A stretch of DNA of 64,000 nucleotides from Anisodus tanguticus (taxonomy: Eukaryota; Streptophyta; Magnoliopsida; Solanales; Solanaceae), in contig CM067549.1 of assembly GCA_034509755.1 (NCBI GenBank), forward strand, positions 37,096,001 through 37,160,000, read 5' to 3'. The position numbers and the translations under genes are program-made. Positions within the stretch are counted from its first letter, which is position 1. Each line of letters opens with the position of its first letter. This document shows positions 21,277 through 31,121 of the stretch, one piece after another. The notes beneath the pieces were generated by a model that did no database searches, had not been told where the DNA came from, and saw only the letters and a program-made list of their open reading frames with translations.

Positions 21277-21479
21277 TGTTATAGATATTATCATATATTG
21301 TGGATGTCTATTTTTAGGAGAAATATTAGTGCTAATAACTTTGGGACCAAATCAATTTTCTCCTATAAATAGAGATGTTCCCCTCATTGTATTTCATCCC
21401 TTAAGAGAAATCAGAACTCTCCTCTTTTTTCCCTTTCTCAATAATATTCTTATTCTAGTTTTATTATTATTTCATAATA
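21277..21479 (+). repeat. 3' LTR (203 bp)
   Basis: Same length as the 5' LTR and preceded by aagggggag. It contains a clean TATA-like ctataaata. Its last two bases read TA instead of the usual CA. Confidence 0.9.
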
Positions 21480-21482
21480 ACT

Positions 21483-21645
21483 GGTAAAGTTGCTGCCATA
21501 TGACCAGGAGGTCATGAGTTCAAGCCGTGGAAACAACCTCTGGCAGAAATGCAAGGTAAGGTTGCGTACAACAGACCCTTATGATCCGATCCTTCCTCGA
21601 ACCCCGCGCATAGCGGGATCTTAGTGCATTAGGCTCCCCTTTTAA
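21483..21645 (+). mobile_element. Au-like SINE, full length
   Basis: Begins ggtaaagttgctgccatatg and carries a tRNA-type promoter: the 'accaggaggtcatgagttc' region holds the B box (gagttcaagcc). It continues with 'gcaaggtaaggttgcgtaca' and ends with 'ccgcgcatagcgggatctta', 'gtgcattaggctcccc' and a short T run. These blocks are those of the angiosperm Au SINE family. It lies three bases from the LTR end at 21479, so no left target duplication is visible. Confidence 0.85.
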
Positions 21646-21863
21646 TAGGAACAATTAAATATACTGTTTTTACTTTTTACTCAATTTGGATGTGTATAAG
21701 GGAATCTCCATTTATTGATATCAAATTCTAATATAGGTATAAGCTTGTGTATCAAGAACTGACACACGTGTTGCATGAATTCACCAATTTAGAGCGTTAA
21801 CTTAAACTGTCAATCACATTTTCTCTTATATAATCATACCCCCTATTTTTATTTTTACTATAA
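21646..21863. other. AT-rich DNA, no gene seen
   Basis: Short spacer between the SINE and the Mutator-like element; nothing recognised. Confidence 0.6.
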
Positions 21864-22135
21864 TAAGTTAAAAGAAAAAAGGGTCAAATATGTCTCTTAA
21901 TATTTCGAAAATATCTACATATACCTTCCGTTACATGTTTGGCTCATTTGTGTTTTTGCCTCCCAATTTTTGGCACATACCCATGGCCGTTAGTTGCATT
22001 GCTGGAATTTTAGGGCCATTAAATATTTTTTTTTAACATCAGAAATTGCAACATGACATTTAAATTGCCACACGACATTTATTTTAAATTACCCCTCTCA
22101 TCTAATCCACCCCTCCAATAACCGGACCCGCGAAA

Positions 22136-22291
22136 TAATCCGACCCACCCTCCCTTTTAAACCCATGTAATCTAACCCACCCTCCCTTTTAAACCCATGT
22201 AATCTAACCCACCCTCCCTATTAACCCATGTAATCCGACCCACCCTCCCTTTTAACCCATGTAATCCGACCCACCCTCCCTTTTAACCATG
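22136..22291 (+). repeat. 31-bp tandem repeat, five copies
   Basis: Five head-to-tail units of 32, 32, 31, 31 and 30 bp, starting at 22136, 22168, 22200, 22231 and 22262, each containing gacccaccctccctttt or taacccaccctccctttt and ending acccatg. They lie at the inner end of the left terminal inverted repeat; the right one has only a single related block (cccgacccac on the opposite strand). Confidence 0.95.
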
Positions 22292-22533
22292 TAATCCATT
22301 TACCTTCCCTCTTCCAGCACTCACCTCCATGGATCTATCTCCATCTTCTATGGTCAAAATCATCTTCATTTAAAAAAAGCACCATTAGTTACAAAATAAA
22401 AATACTATACCAGTTACGATAATCAATTAAAAGTTATAAGATGAACTGACTGAGGTGGAATTTATGGCCACCCCATTATCAATAGCAGCTTCATGGAAGT
22501 GCCCACAATCTATATTTAACAACCTCGATTAAC
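22292..22533. other. Core of the Mutator-like element, left part
   Basis: About 240 bp with no recognised motif. Joined to 27568-27693 and 30561-30849 it forms the pre-insertion core. On the minus strand a short frame near 22410-22500 lacks stops but matches nothing I know. Confidence 0.4.
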
Positions 22534-22538
22534 ACTAT

Positions 22539-22744
22539 TGAAAGATAGAATAATTTTCCTTAGAAATTTCTTTCATTATTCACAATATATATAGTTGTAC
22601 AAGGTTGATTCCTAATATGGTACGAATCCTAACTTACCTTACAAAGGTTGATTCCTAATACAATTAGAATCCTAGGTTACCTTAAATATACATTTATCAT
22701 AATTACAAAATATACGGCGAATATTCTCAGAATATTCGCTAATA
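22539..22744 (-). repeat. 3' LTR of the minus-strand copia (206 bp)
   Basis: Read on the minus strand it starts TATTAGCGAATATTC (TG changed to TA) and ends TATCTTTCA. It has 'attctcagaatattcgc' where the 5' LTR has a shorter gcgaatattcgc, making a longer palindrome. Confidence 0.92.
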
Positions 22745-23530
22745 CTCCACCTCAGACGGAGCGGGAGGAGGCCGAATGCTAAGGCTGGATCGGAAGTTGG
22801 TGAAGAGCTGTCGCGGATGTCCCTTTGTGAAAATATCTGCAGACTGATACAAGAAAGGCACGTGTAAAATTTTGACCTGACCACGAGCGACCTTCTCTCG
22901 CACAAAGTGGATATCCATCTCAATATGCTTAGTCCGCTGATGTTGGACTAGATTATGAGACATATAGATAGCAGATATGTTGTCACAATAGACTATAGAC
23001 GCCTTGCGTAATGGACACTAGAGCTCCAAAAGAAGATTTCGGAGCCAACAGATCTCAGCGACGACATTAGCAACTCCGCGATATTCGCTTCAAAGCACTC
23101 GAACGGGACAGCGTGGCCTGCCGCTTGGCAGACCATGAGATAAGATTATCCCCAAGAAATACACAGTGCCCGGAGGTGGAGCGACGTGTGTCGGGGCATC
23201 CTGCCCAATCTGCATCCATGTAGGCTAGCAATTTGGTTGGGGCAGAGGGGTATATATGTAAGCCAAAGTCAAGTGTGCCCTTAACATATCTGATAATACG
23301 TTTGAGGGCGAAAAAATGGGACTCTCGGGGTCGTGCATGAACAACGACACACCTCGCCGAACGGCATATGCAATATCGTGCCTAGTGAATGTAAGATACT
23401 GAAGAGCACCGGCTAGACTCCGATATAGAGTGGGATCAAAAACTGGCGCACCGTCATTGGCACTAAGCTTGGATTTTGAGTCCACCGGAGTTGGCATAAT
23501 TTTACAATTTGCCATCTTGGCCCTGTACAC
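22745..23530 (-). pseudogene. Copia RT end and RNase H
   Basis: The frame at 23530-23225 gives the RT C-terminus and start of the connection (MPTPVDSKSKLSAN, YRSLAGALQYLTFTRHDIAYAV). RNase H follows in broken frames, with the SRSSA-like region near 23100, then RTKHIEMDIHFVREKVARGQ and ADIFTKG at 22920-22800. Frameshifts at about 23330 and 23000 and in-frame stops disable it. The same RNase H end occurs in the plus-strand copia at 29965-30384, so the two elements are related. Confidence 0.85.
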
Positions 23531-23599
23531 TATCTCTTCTGCATACTTTCGCCGACACAGAACATATTGGCAGCAAATCTAATCACCGATATACCCAAA

Positions 23600-24092
23600 A
23601 ACTAACTTAGCTTGCCCAAGTCAGTCATAGCAAATTCAGTTTTGAATAGAGCAATGATTTCATTCTTCAACCCGTCAGATGAGGCAGTAAGAACAATATC
23701 GTCGACATATAATAGCAAATATGCAGTACTGCTACCTCGGTGAAAAGTGAAGAGAGTGGTATCACACCTGCTACATACAAAAGCAATTTGCAGAAGATAC
23801 TTGGCGAACCGATCATACCAAGTGCGGGGGGCCTGTTTCAATCCATACAATGACTTCCCGAGACGACACACAAGCGTGGAGCTGCCGGATGAACAAAACC
23901 GGAGGGTCGATGCATGTACACAGTCTCTTTCAAATCCCCATGAAGAAACGCATTCTTGACATCAAGTTGATGAATCGGCCAATGCAAGCCCATAGCAATA
24001 CTGAGAACAGTCTGAATAGTGGCCGGTTTAACAACCGGATCGAATGTCTCACCACAATCAATACCCTCCTGGCCGATTAGTGCCATTTGCAA
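23600..24092 (-). pseudogene. Copia reverse transcriptase
   Basis: Two frames cover the RT core. 24092-23838 includes GIDCGETFDPVVKPATIQTV and the first catalytic aspartate in QLDVKNAFLHGDLKETVYM. 23871-23602 includes GKSLYGLKQAPRTWYDRF and the YVDD box (LLYVDDIVLTASS). A frameshift near 23850 separates them and a stop follows LGKLS. All catalytic residues are visible, so decay is by frame rather than by residue loss. Confidence 0.93.
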
Positions 24093-24113
24093 CTAGTCTT
24101 GCCTTATACCTCT

Positions 24114-25007
24114 CTAAGTCACCACTGTCTCGAACTTGTGACGAAATAGCCACATACACCGGATAACATTCACACCAGCTGGTCTAGGTACCAAATCCCA
24201 AGTGTTTTGCTTGGTTAAAGCGTTAAACTCCTCGCACATGGCCGCATTCCAATTGGGGTCCAGTTTAGCTAGTTTTGGATTCTTTGGAATGAGTGATACG
24301 GTTTGTGTGGAGAGATTGAAGTGAACCTTGGGTTTGAAGATCCCGTGTTGTGCACGAGTCTCCATGCGGTGAGAGGGCAGCAGTGGGAGGTCGGGACCGG
24401 TTCTTTGGGTAGTAGCGGTAGGCACGGGGAGGACGGTTGGCAGCAGTGTTGCTGCAGAAGTAGGAGACTCGACAGGTTGTTGGATTTGCTGGATTGGAGG
24501 TAGTGTGGGTGGTGCATTAGACTCGACAGGGTACAGCATGGGTGGTGTGGGAGCTGGACTGGGTGGCAGCATTGCTGCGGGAGGGTCAGATGACACTGCT
24601 GGAGGTAGCAGTGGTGTCGGAACAGTGAGTTGCTGCTGGTACAGATTTTGGATGACCGGAGACAAACTCGGTTCATCGAGAAAGATGTAATCGGTGGTCT
24701 GAAATTTTTGGAGATTTGAAAAAAGAAAGGTTGTCTCGTTAAAGGTAACGTGACGGGAGACGATGATTTTGCGAGTAGAAATGTCATAACACAAGTAGCC
24801 CCGATGATTAGGAGATAGACTAAGGAAGACACATGGAAGAGTGCGAGGGGCAAGTTTGTGGGGTGCAGTGGAGGCTATGTTGGGGTAGCATAAGCATCCA
24901 AAAATACGTAGGTGATCATATGATGGATGCCTACGGTATAAGATTTCTGTAGGGGTTTTGTTTTGGAGTGTGCTAGTTGGTAAAATATTTAGAAGGGATT
25001 CTACCAT
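24114..25007 (-). pseudogene. Copia integrase C-terminal region and linker
   Basis: A 297-residue open frame starting MVESLLNILPTS, followed by the canonical NKTPTEILY, LRIFGCLCYP and FLSLSPNHRGYLCYD block, then a proline-rich linker (about residues 120-200) and the NWNAAMCEEFNAL and WDLVPRP motifs that lead into RT. It overlaps the upstream frame by seven bases, in a different frame, so a one-base shift at about 25040 splits integrase. Confidence 0.93.
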
Positions 25008-26188
25008 TTTGACAGCAAAGACCTAAAAAGGCGGTGGTAGGCAAGCATGAAACAAAAGTGTGGGACCATGTTATTGATGGTACGTATAATTCTTTCAGCC
25101 TTTCCGTTTTGGGAAGAAGTATAGGGACAAGAAAAATGGAAAACCATGCCTTGTTTAGAACAGAAATTGTGAAATGCCGAGTTATTCAATTCACGTACAT
25201 TATCACATTGAAATGATTTAATAGATTTTTCAAATTGTGTCTTAATGAATTTTTGAAACTCGAAGAATTTTACAAAAACTTCAGATTTGAATTTCAGTGG
25301 GTATATCCAGACAAAATGTGAAAAATCATCCAAGAATACTAGATAGAATTTATGACCCAAAGAGCTAGCAATCGGAGATGTCCACAAATCAGCATGAACA
25401 ATATCAAAGGGAGAAAAAGCAACATTGTTTGATGACATAAAGGGAAGACGAGTATGTTTGCCTAGTGGACAAGAAAAACAGTGTTGGACAATTTTCCCAT
25501 TATTACATTGAATACGCTTAGAAGTCCTAAGAAAAGTAAAAACTGGGTCTCCGGGGTGTCCGAGTCGGTTGTGCCAAGTTGAGGGAGAGATCGCCGCAGG
25601 GGATAGAGGTGCTTGCGGTCTGACAGTGGATGATTGAGTGAATGGGTAGAGGTCTCCCACACTATTGTAGCGTGTAAGATTTTTCCCCGTATTGAATTCC
25701 TTCACAGAAAAACCAAAAGGGTCAAATTCGACAGACACAGAATTATTGCTAGTGAATTTTCTAACAGAGATTAAGTTTTTAATGATGTTAGGTGTGTATA
25801 GGACGTGGTTTAGGGAGAAAGGTGGGTGTGGATGTTTGGTGTGTGTGTTACCGTAACCTTCAATTGAAATGTGATTACCATTACCGACAGTAATAAATTG
25901 AGGACACTTTAGCCGACGTAGTTGAGATAGGTTACCTGACGACCGGGTGAGGTGAGATGTGGCTCCGGTGTCCATGTACCAATTATCGTCGGGCTGTTGA
26001 AGGTTCACGGTGGTGTATGTCCGGCCCAAATCGGTCGGGGCCAGTGGCTGTTGGGCTGCTGCGGAGTCTTCTTCTTCTTTGATCGCAATGGGCTGCTGCC
26101 GATTCTTGCCGCTATCTTCCGGACCGCAATCGGTGGGCTCGTTCTTCTGCCGCCGGTCGACCTGCTCGGTGGCCGGGGCGGGGCCCAA
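25001..26188 (-). pseudogene. Copia protease and integrase core
   Basis: A 395-residue open frame. The protease active site WYMDTGATSHL is at about residues 72-82, the gag-pre-integrase block with WHNRLGHPGDPVF at about 205, and CFSCPLGKHTRLPF supplies the zinc-binding cysteines. The integrase core has HADLWTSP (first D), FQCDNVREL (second D, with G changed to V after DN) and SSQNGKAERIIRTI (catalytic E). The C-terminus runs out of frame after about residue 372. The start is arbitrary because Pol is normally fused to Gag. Confidence 0.93.
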
Positions 26189-26189
26189 G

Positions 26190-27140
26190 AGGCCGATCGA
26201 CCAAGGCTGCTGGAACTAGGCCCCTGCGGTCGGGTACGGGCGGGCGAGGCCCAGTTCTGCTGGTTGGGCCATTGCTGCTGCTGGTTGGACCACTGCTGCT
26301 GCTGTCCAGTGGTTGTCTATTGTCCAGTCCACTGGTTGCGTTGGCCCTTTCCGCGGCCCTTGCCTTTGTTGTTGCGACCTCTGCCGCCACGACCTCCGCC
26401 GCTCTACTCCTGCTGCTGGAACCGCAGGTGTTGCCATCCCGTCAACGGCTAATGCCTTTTGATTATGTTCCTCTTGTTTAGCACGTCTAGTTTCTTCCAA
26501 CAATAGTTGTGAACGTGCCTTGTTGAAACTTGGGAGAGGGTCGGCTTGTTGAATCATTGTTGCGAGTGTGTCATTATCACCTTTCGGTAAACCCGCAACA
26601 AGTTGAAGCACCATCTTGGTTTCTGAAACAGAAGTCCCGACGTTGGATAGTTGATCGGTTATGAGTTTCAGTTTCTTACAATATTCGGACATGTTGTTAA
26701 AATTCTCGAGGCGGGTATTGTTGAATTGCTCTTCCAAATACACAACGAGTATTTTTATTGTCCCGAAAGATTTCTTCTAGCTCGACCCAAAGTTCACGTG
26801 CCGTAGCACCTGTTTTCATGATAGTGCATAACAGATTTTTGGAGATGGTGCCGTAGATCCATTGTTTGACGATGGCGTCAAGACGCCACCAGATTGAGTC
26901 TGTAACATCGGTGGGACGAGGAACAGATTCGTCAATGTGATCGAGCACGTTGTATGCACATGCATGAATGTTGAATAGTTCCATCCACATGGAATATTGA
27001 CAGTCTTCTTGGTCAATAATTATAGGGATAAAATTCTTGATGTTGTTGACGGCGAATGCCGGATGAAAAGAAGATACTGAACGTTGAGAGGGGTTGTCAA
27101 GTGTGCCAGTGGATGAAACGGAATTTGTGGGGGAAGACAT
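26190..27140 (-). pseudogene. Copia gag
   Basis: The likely start is ATG at 27140 (MSSPTNSVSS), since upstream codons fall in the leader. Residues about 35-150 form the usual UBN2-type gag core (INNIKNFIPIIIDQEDCQYS, MWMELF, WRLDAIVKQWIYGTIS, ATARELWVELEEIFRDN). A frameshift at about 26740 moves the reading to the next frame, which continues YLEEQFNNTRLENF, LITDQLSNVG and LVAGLPKG, and ends in an Arg/Gln/Pro-rich tail. No CCHC zinc knuckle is seen in the tail. Confidence 0.9.
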
Positions 27141-27280
27141 GGTTGCCGCCTGCCGAGGGAAGAGAATTTTTTGGTTTGGCCGAAAAAGGGAGGAAGAAAC
27201 CAGATTTTTTTTTTCCTGTAAAATCAGAAAAAAATTCTGATTTCGGCCGGGAATGAGGAAGAGAAGGGATTTAGGTTTTA

Positions 27281-27294
27281 GGCTCTTGATACCA
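27281..27294 (-). promoter_or_regulatory. Primer-binding site, tRNA-iMet type
   Basis: On the minus strand TGGTATCAAGAGCC directly follows the 5' LTR. It differs from the common plant copia site TGGTATCAGAGC by one inserted A. Confidence 0.88.
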
Positions 27295-27562
27295 TGAAAG
27301 ATAGAATAATTTTCCTTAGGAGTTTCTTTCATTATTCACAATATATATAGTTGTACAAGGTTGATTCCTAATATGGTACGAATCCTAACTTACCTTACAA
27401 AGGTTGATTCACAATATATATAGTTGTACAAGGTTGATTCCTAATATGGTACGAATCCTAACTTACCTTACAAAGGTTGATTCCTAATACAATTAGAATC
27501 CTAAGTTACCTTAAATATACATTTATCATAATTACAAAATATACGGCGAATATTCGCTAATA
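27295..27562 (-). repeat. 5' LTR of the minus-strand copia (268 bp)
   Basis: It is 62 bp longer than the 3' LTR because a block from 'cacaatatatatagttgta' to 'caaaggttgattc' is tandemly duplicated (27335-27400 and 27412-27470). Otherwise it is almost identical to 22539-22744. Confidence 0.92.
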
Positions 27563-27693
27563 ACTATAAGAAGACCATCCATCTCTTTTTCCTTTCACCA
27601 TTAATTTTCTTATCTCCATTCTTGACTTTCTTTTATTAATTTACAGAACATATTGATAACACCCTAGAAAAGAAAAAAGACAAAAGAAAATAA

Positions 27694-27859
27694 TAACAGA
27701 ATATTACAAGAATATTTTCATATCATTGTATATCTTTTATATTTAGTTACTTTATATTCCGATTGTAATTAGGAAAATTAGTTACCTAGTTTGTAGCTAT
27801 GTAAATAATCATGTAACACAATATATTGTACAAAATAATCAATGAAAAGGCATGGGACA
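27694..27859 (+). repeat. 5' LTR of the deleted copia
   Basis: Starts taacagaatattacaagaat, against tgatagaatattacaagaat in the 3' LTR, and ends near gcatgggaca. The whole length aligns with 30385-30560 apart from about ten bases missing after the start. Confidence 0.8.
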
Positions 27860-27973
27860 TATTCCTTTATGGTATCAGCCAAAACCCTAAAATTACCCTA
27901 AGCCGTCGTCGGCCCCCCTACCGCCGCCGACCACTCTTTCCCTATCTCTCTCGATCTCTCTCCCAAATTTTCA

Positions 27974-28768
27974 ATGGTTGAACAACCTAAATTTCATCGG
28001 GATGTTGCTATTAACAACATCAAGAATTTCATTCCCATTACCCTTGAGATGGAAAAAATCCAATATTCCTCCTGGGAAAAACTGTTTAAAATCCATTGTC
28101 GTGTGTAAAAAGTCATCGATCACATCATCCCCCCTAAATCAAAGCCCCTGGAGGCACGTGATGTTTCTGATGATGAACTTTGGTCACGCTTAGATGTGGT
28201 TATTCTACAATGGATCTATAACACAATCTCGAACGATCTATTACATACAATCATTTAAACCGATGTCACCGCACGACAAACGTGGGAGCGATTGGAAAGT
28301 ATTTTTCATGATAACAAGACACAAATTGTCTTGTATATGGAAAATCAATTTAAGGACATTCAGCAGGACGATTTTCCTAATGTGTCGGCTTTGATTGCCG
28401 ATCAACTCTCCAACGTCGGTGCACCGGTCATAAATCAACGATTGGTGATGCAACTTATTGTGGGTTTGAATGAAACTTATGACGGCGTCGCTACCATCCT
28501 CCAACAAAGCACGTCATTGTGTCCATTCTTTAAGGCCCGTTCGAAACTTATCCTTGAAGAAACCTGGAAAACCAAGCGGGCAGCGGCCAATGCAAGCACC
28601 GCAGATGCCGCCCTCGTAACCACCGGCGGCACAACTATTGACCCGAGGGGCTCAGCTTTTGCCACATACCACCGACAAGCCAATGATCCGAAATGTGGCT
28701 CACATTCCCGGAATAACAATAAAGAAAGAAATTCTGGAAACATATACGGTGGCGAGGCAGAACAGTAG
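27974..28768 (+). pseudogene. Copia gag with in-frame stops
   Basis: The frame from ATG at 27974 (MVEQPKFHRDVAINNIKNF) is the same gag family as 26190-27140 and keeps INNIKNFIPITLE, LWSRLDVVILQWIYNTIS, TWERLESIFHDNK, LIADQLSNVGAPV and LIVGLNETYDGV. TAA stops occur at about 28109 and 28256. From 28292 the rest is open for 158 codons. No zinc knuckle is seen before the stop at 28768. Confidence 0.9.
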
Positions 28769-29049
28769 CAGCGGCGGAAAGAGGTAGTTCCAGCCAGCCG
28801 GCAGGCACCCACAATGGCAGCAGCCTCCGCCATGAGCTGCATACTTGCCATGGGTAGTGTAGGGCCAGCACGCGTGGGCTGATCCACCCTGCCATTACTC
28901 GACGGCATCCTGGACCCAACCTCTGGCCCGACAGCCACAACCCAACATTCTTGGCGCATGTCCACAACATGAATACAATGCACATCTCTCTCCTCATTCA
29001 ACTTACGCACCGACGGATATTGAGGCGACACTGAGTGTCTCTCAGCGTT

Positions 29050-29960
29050 CCAGATGACAGTTGGTACATGGATACTGGCGCCACATCCCATATGATGTCA
29101 TCCCAATGTACTCTCTCGTCTTATTTCAATATGAGCAATTTAAATCATAATATTATTATTGGTAATGGACAAGGCATTCCCATTTGAGGTTATGGACAAT
29201 CATCACTCTCCCTACCACACCCCCACATTATCTTTAAAAAATGTTCTCCATGCTACGAAACTTATCAAAAATCTAATCTTTGTACGTCGTTTCACAACCG
29301 ATAATAATATTTCCCTTGAATTTGATCCTTTTGGTTTTTCTGTGAAGGACCTTCAAACATGGATGCGAATAATGAGATGTGATAGCGCCGGGGACCTCTA
29401 TCCTATCACCACCACCGTCAGCCATCTAGCCTCCTCTCCATCAACCTTTGCAGCTATTTTGTCTAGTTTATGGCATAATAGATTAGGACATCCGGGAGAT
29501 TCTGTTTTACTCTCACTTAACAAAAAAAATTATTGATTGCAAACATGTCTCTTATCCTCCTGTTTGTGAATCTTGTGTTTTTGGGAACATGTCAAGTTTC
29601 CATTTTATTCTTCATCCACCTGTACTTTAATGCCATTTAATATCGTACACAATGATTTATGTGCTTCTCCTATTTTAAGCACGGTCGGGCATTAATATTA
29701 TATGTTATTTTTGGATGATTATTCCAACTTCCTGTAGACTTTTCTCATTGGTTATAAGTCCCAAGTCTATTCTATTTTTCTTCCTTTAGTGCCTTCATTA
29801 AGACACAATTTAAAAAGAATATCAAATGTTTTCAATGTGACAATGGGAAGGAATTCGATAATAAATAATTCAAACTTTTCTACGCCAAACACGACTTTGT
29901 TTTTTATTTTTCCTATCCCCACGCCTCTTCACAAAATGGCAAAGCCGAACTCGTCGATCC
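29050..29960 (+). pseudogene. Copia protease and integrase remnants
   Basis: The protease motif WYMDTGATSH reads at about 29062. The frame at 29159-29536 carries LKNVLHATKLIKNLIFVRRF, EFDPFGFSVKDLQT and the pre-integrase WHNRLGHPGDSVL before a stop. Integrase pieces follow in other frames: LVHNDLCASPI near 29645, YYMLFLDDYSNF near 29700, and FNVTMG with HKMAKPN (degraded D-N-G and NGKAE sites) at 29830-29950. Confidence 0.8.
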
Positions 29961-30384
29961 ACGTCAGGTTACTGTGTATTTCTCGGAGATAACTTACTTT
30001 CTTGGTCTTCTAAAAGACAACCTACTCTGTCTCGATCTAGTGCCGAAGCTGAGTATAGAGGAGTAGCGAATGTTGTTTCGGAGTCTTGTTGGATACACAA
30101 CCTTCTGCTGGAACTTCACTGCCCAATCCGCAAGGCTACATTGGTCTACTGCGATAGTGTAAGTGCGATATATCTTTCCGGCAATCCCGTTCAACATTAG
30201 CGCACTAAACACATTGAAATGGATATTCACTTTGTACGTGAAAAAGTTGCTCGTGGACAAGTTCGTGTCCTTCATGTTCCTTCCCGCTATCAGATTGCTG
30301 ACATATTTACTAAAGGACTTCCGTGCATACTCTTTGATGATTTTCGAGCCAGTACAAGAACCTCCCGCTTCAACTGTGGGGGTA
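29961..30384 (+). pseudogene. Copia RNase H C-terminal region
   Basis: Begins in mid-domain after a deletion junction: GYCVFLGDNLLSWSSKRQ, then SRSSAEAEYRGVANVVSE (catalytic E), VYCDSVSAIYLSGNP (D), RTKHIEMDIHFVREKVARGQ and ADIFTKGLP. One stop lies in the SGNPVQH*RTKH region. It ends at the polypurine tract ctgtgggggta. Confidence 0.9.
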
Positions 30385-30560
30385 TGATAGAATATTACAA
30401 GAATATTATTGTATTATTGTATCATTGTATATCTTTTATATTTGATTAATTTATATTCCGATTGTAATTAGAAAGATTAGTTACTTAATTTATAGTTATA
30501 TAAATAATCATGTAACACTATATATTATACAGAATAATCAATAAAAAGGAAGGGAAAACA
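30385..30560 (+). repeat. 3' LTR of the deleted copia
   Basis: Starts TGATAGAATATTACAAG after a G-rich polypurine tract and ends near gggaaaaca. Confidence 0.8.
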
Positions 30561-30849
30561 AACCCACCAAGAATTTTTTTTTTTTCCTTGTCCCAACGAG
30601 CAAAGAATTACAAAGAAAGACTAAGAAAGTGCAAGTATCCAAGCCCTAATTATTTTACACTTTTATAGGTTTGAGACCCGAATTCATATTTTTTATATGT
30701 AAATTGATATAAAATATTTAAAAAATTAATTTTAAGCTAAAACTATTAATAAGAGATAACTCTTCTATTAGTTGTGGAGGTCCAAAGGTTCAAATCGGTA
30801 CTTCAATGAATACCCATGTGGCAATATCAGATTTGATTTGGGGAGTTGA
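30561..30849. other. Core of the Mutator-like element, right part
   Basis: Contains a 14-T run (about 30577-30590) and AT-rich sequence leading into the right terminal inverted repeat. No gene is seen. Confidence 0.5.
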
Positions 30850-31112
30850 GATTTTGTGGGTCGGGTATTGGAGGGGGTGGGGTTTAGAACGGGAGGATCT
30901 TTTAAATTTAAATGACATGTGGCAATATAAACGCCATGTGGTAATATCAGATTTTTTTTAAGGATTGGAAAATTCCAGCAATGCAACTAACGGCTTTGGG
31001 ATATATATGTGCTAAAAGTTGGACAGCAGAAGCACAAATGAGCCAAACTTATAACGAAGGGTATATCTAGACATTTTTGAAAAGTTCAGATGTATATCTA
31101 ACCCTTTTCACT
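30850..31112 (-). repeat. Right terminal inverted repeat of the Mutator-like element
   Basis: The reverse complement matches 21873-22160 block by block, for example gtttggctcatttgtg, then 'ccgttagttgcattgctgga'. The same repeat family bounds the Pack-MULE at 35094-36326. Confidence 0.85.
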
Positions 31113-31121
31113 AAGTTAAAT

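Larger units (their letters stand above)
16155..21479 (+). mobile_element. Short-LTR Ty1/copia element, non-autonomous, with hairpin array
   Basis: Two 203-bp LTRs (16155-16357 and 21277-21479) start TGTTATAGATATTATC and enclose 4.9 kb. A primer-binding-like sequence follows the 5' LTR and a polypurine tract aagggggag precedes the 3' LTR. Only two Pol pieces are readable: the integrase-RT linker (20280-20760) and the RNase H end (20780-21037). Gag, protease, the integrase core and nearly all RT are missing or unrecognisable. The region from 16840 to about 18716 is instead a dense series of small perfect hairpins. No target duplication: the left flank is ggaaa and the right is actgg. Confidence 0.85.
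22539..27562 (-). mobile_element. Near full-length Ty1/copia element, minus strand
   Basis: The element is 5024 bp. Its LTRs are 27295-27562 (5') and 22539-22744 (3'), flanked by a perfect 5-bp duplication ACTAT (22534-22538 and 27563-27567). It has a tRNA-Met-type primer-binding site, gag, protease, integrase, RT and RNase H in standard copia order. Frameshifts break gag, integrase and RT, so it encodes no complete polyprotein. It lies inside the Mutator-like element. Confidence 0.95.
27694..30560 (+). mobile_element. Internally deleted Ty1/copia element, plus strand
   Basis: The 5' LTR (27694-27859), primer-binding site (TGGTATCAGCC at 27870), gag, protease/pre-integrase region, integrase remnant and RNase H are present. 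Everything from late integrase through RT is missing, joined at about 29965. The 3' LTR is 30385-30560. Ends were set by aligning the LTRs; no target duplication was found, so boundaries may be a few bases off. It is a relative of the minus-strand copia to its left. Confidence 0.85.
21873..31112. mobile_element. Long-TIR Mutator-like element with two nested copia insertions
   Basis: Its ends are inverted repeats of roughly 270 bp (21873 rightward, 31112 leftward), with shared blocks such as 'aagggtcaaatatg', 'gtttggctcatttgtg', 'cgttagttgcattgctggaa' and 'gacatttaaat'. The element is flanked by an exact 9-bp duplication taagttaaa (21864-21872 and 31113-31121), the size made by Mutator-type transposases. 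Subtracting the copia elements at 22539-27562 and 27694-30560 leaves about 1.3 kb, close to its relative at 35094-36326. No transposase is present. Confidence 0.85.

Noticed and set aside
22136..22291. CRISPR-like repeat array
   Set aside because: Units are directly adjacent with no spacers, and the context is a plant transposon end.
24303..24690. Gly-rich plus-strand frames
   Set aside because: Antisense to the proline-rich linker of the minus-strand copia integrase.
25952..26481. Plus-strand frames of up to 166 residues
   Set aside because: Antisense shadows of the copia gag-protease on the minus strand, whose motifs are clear.
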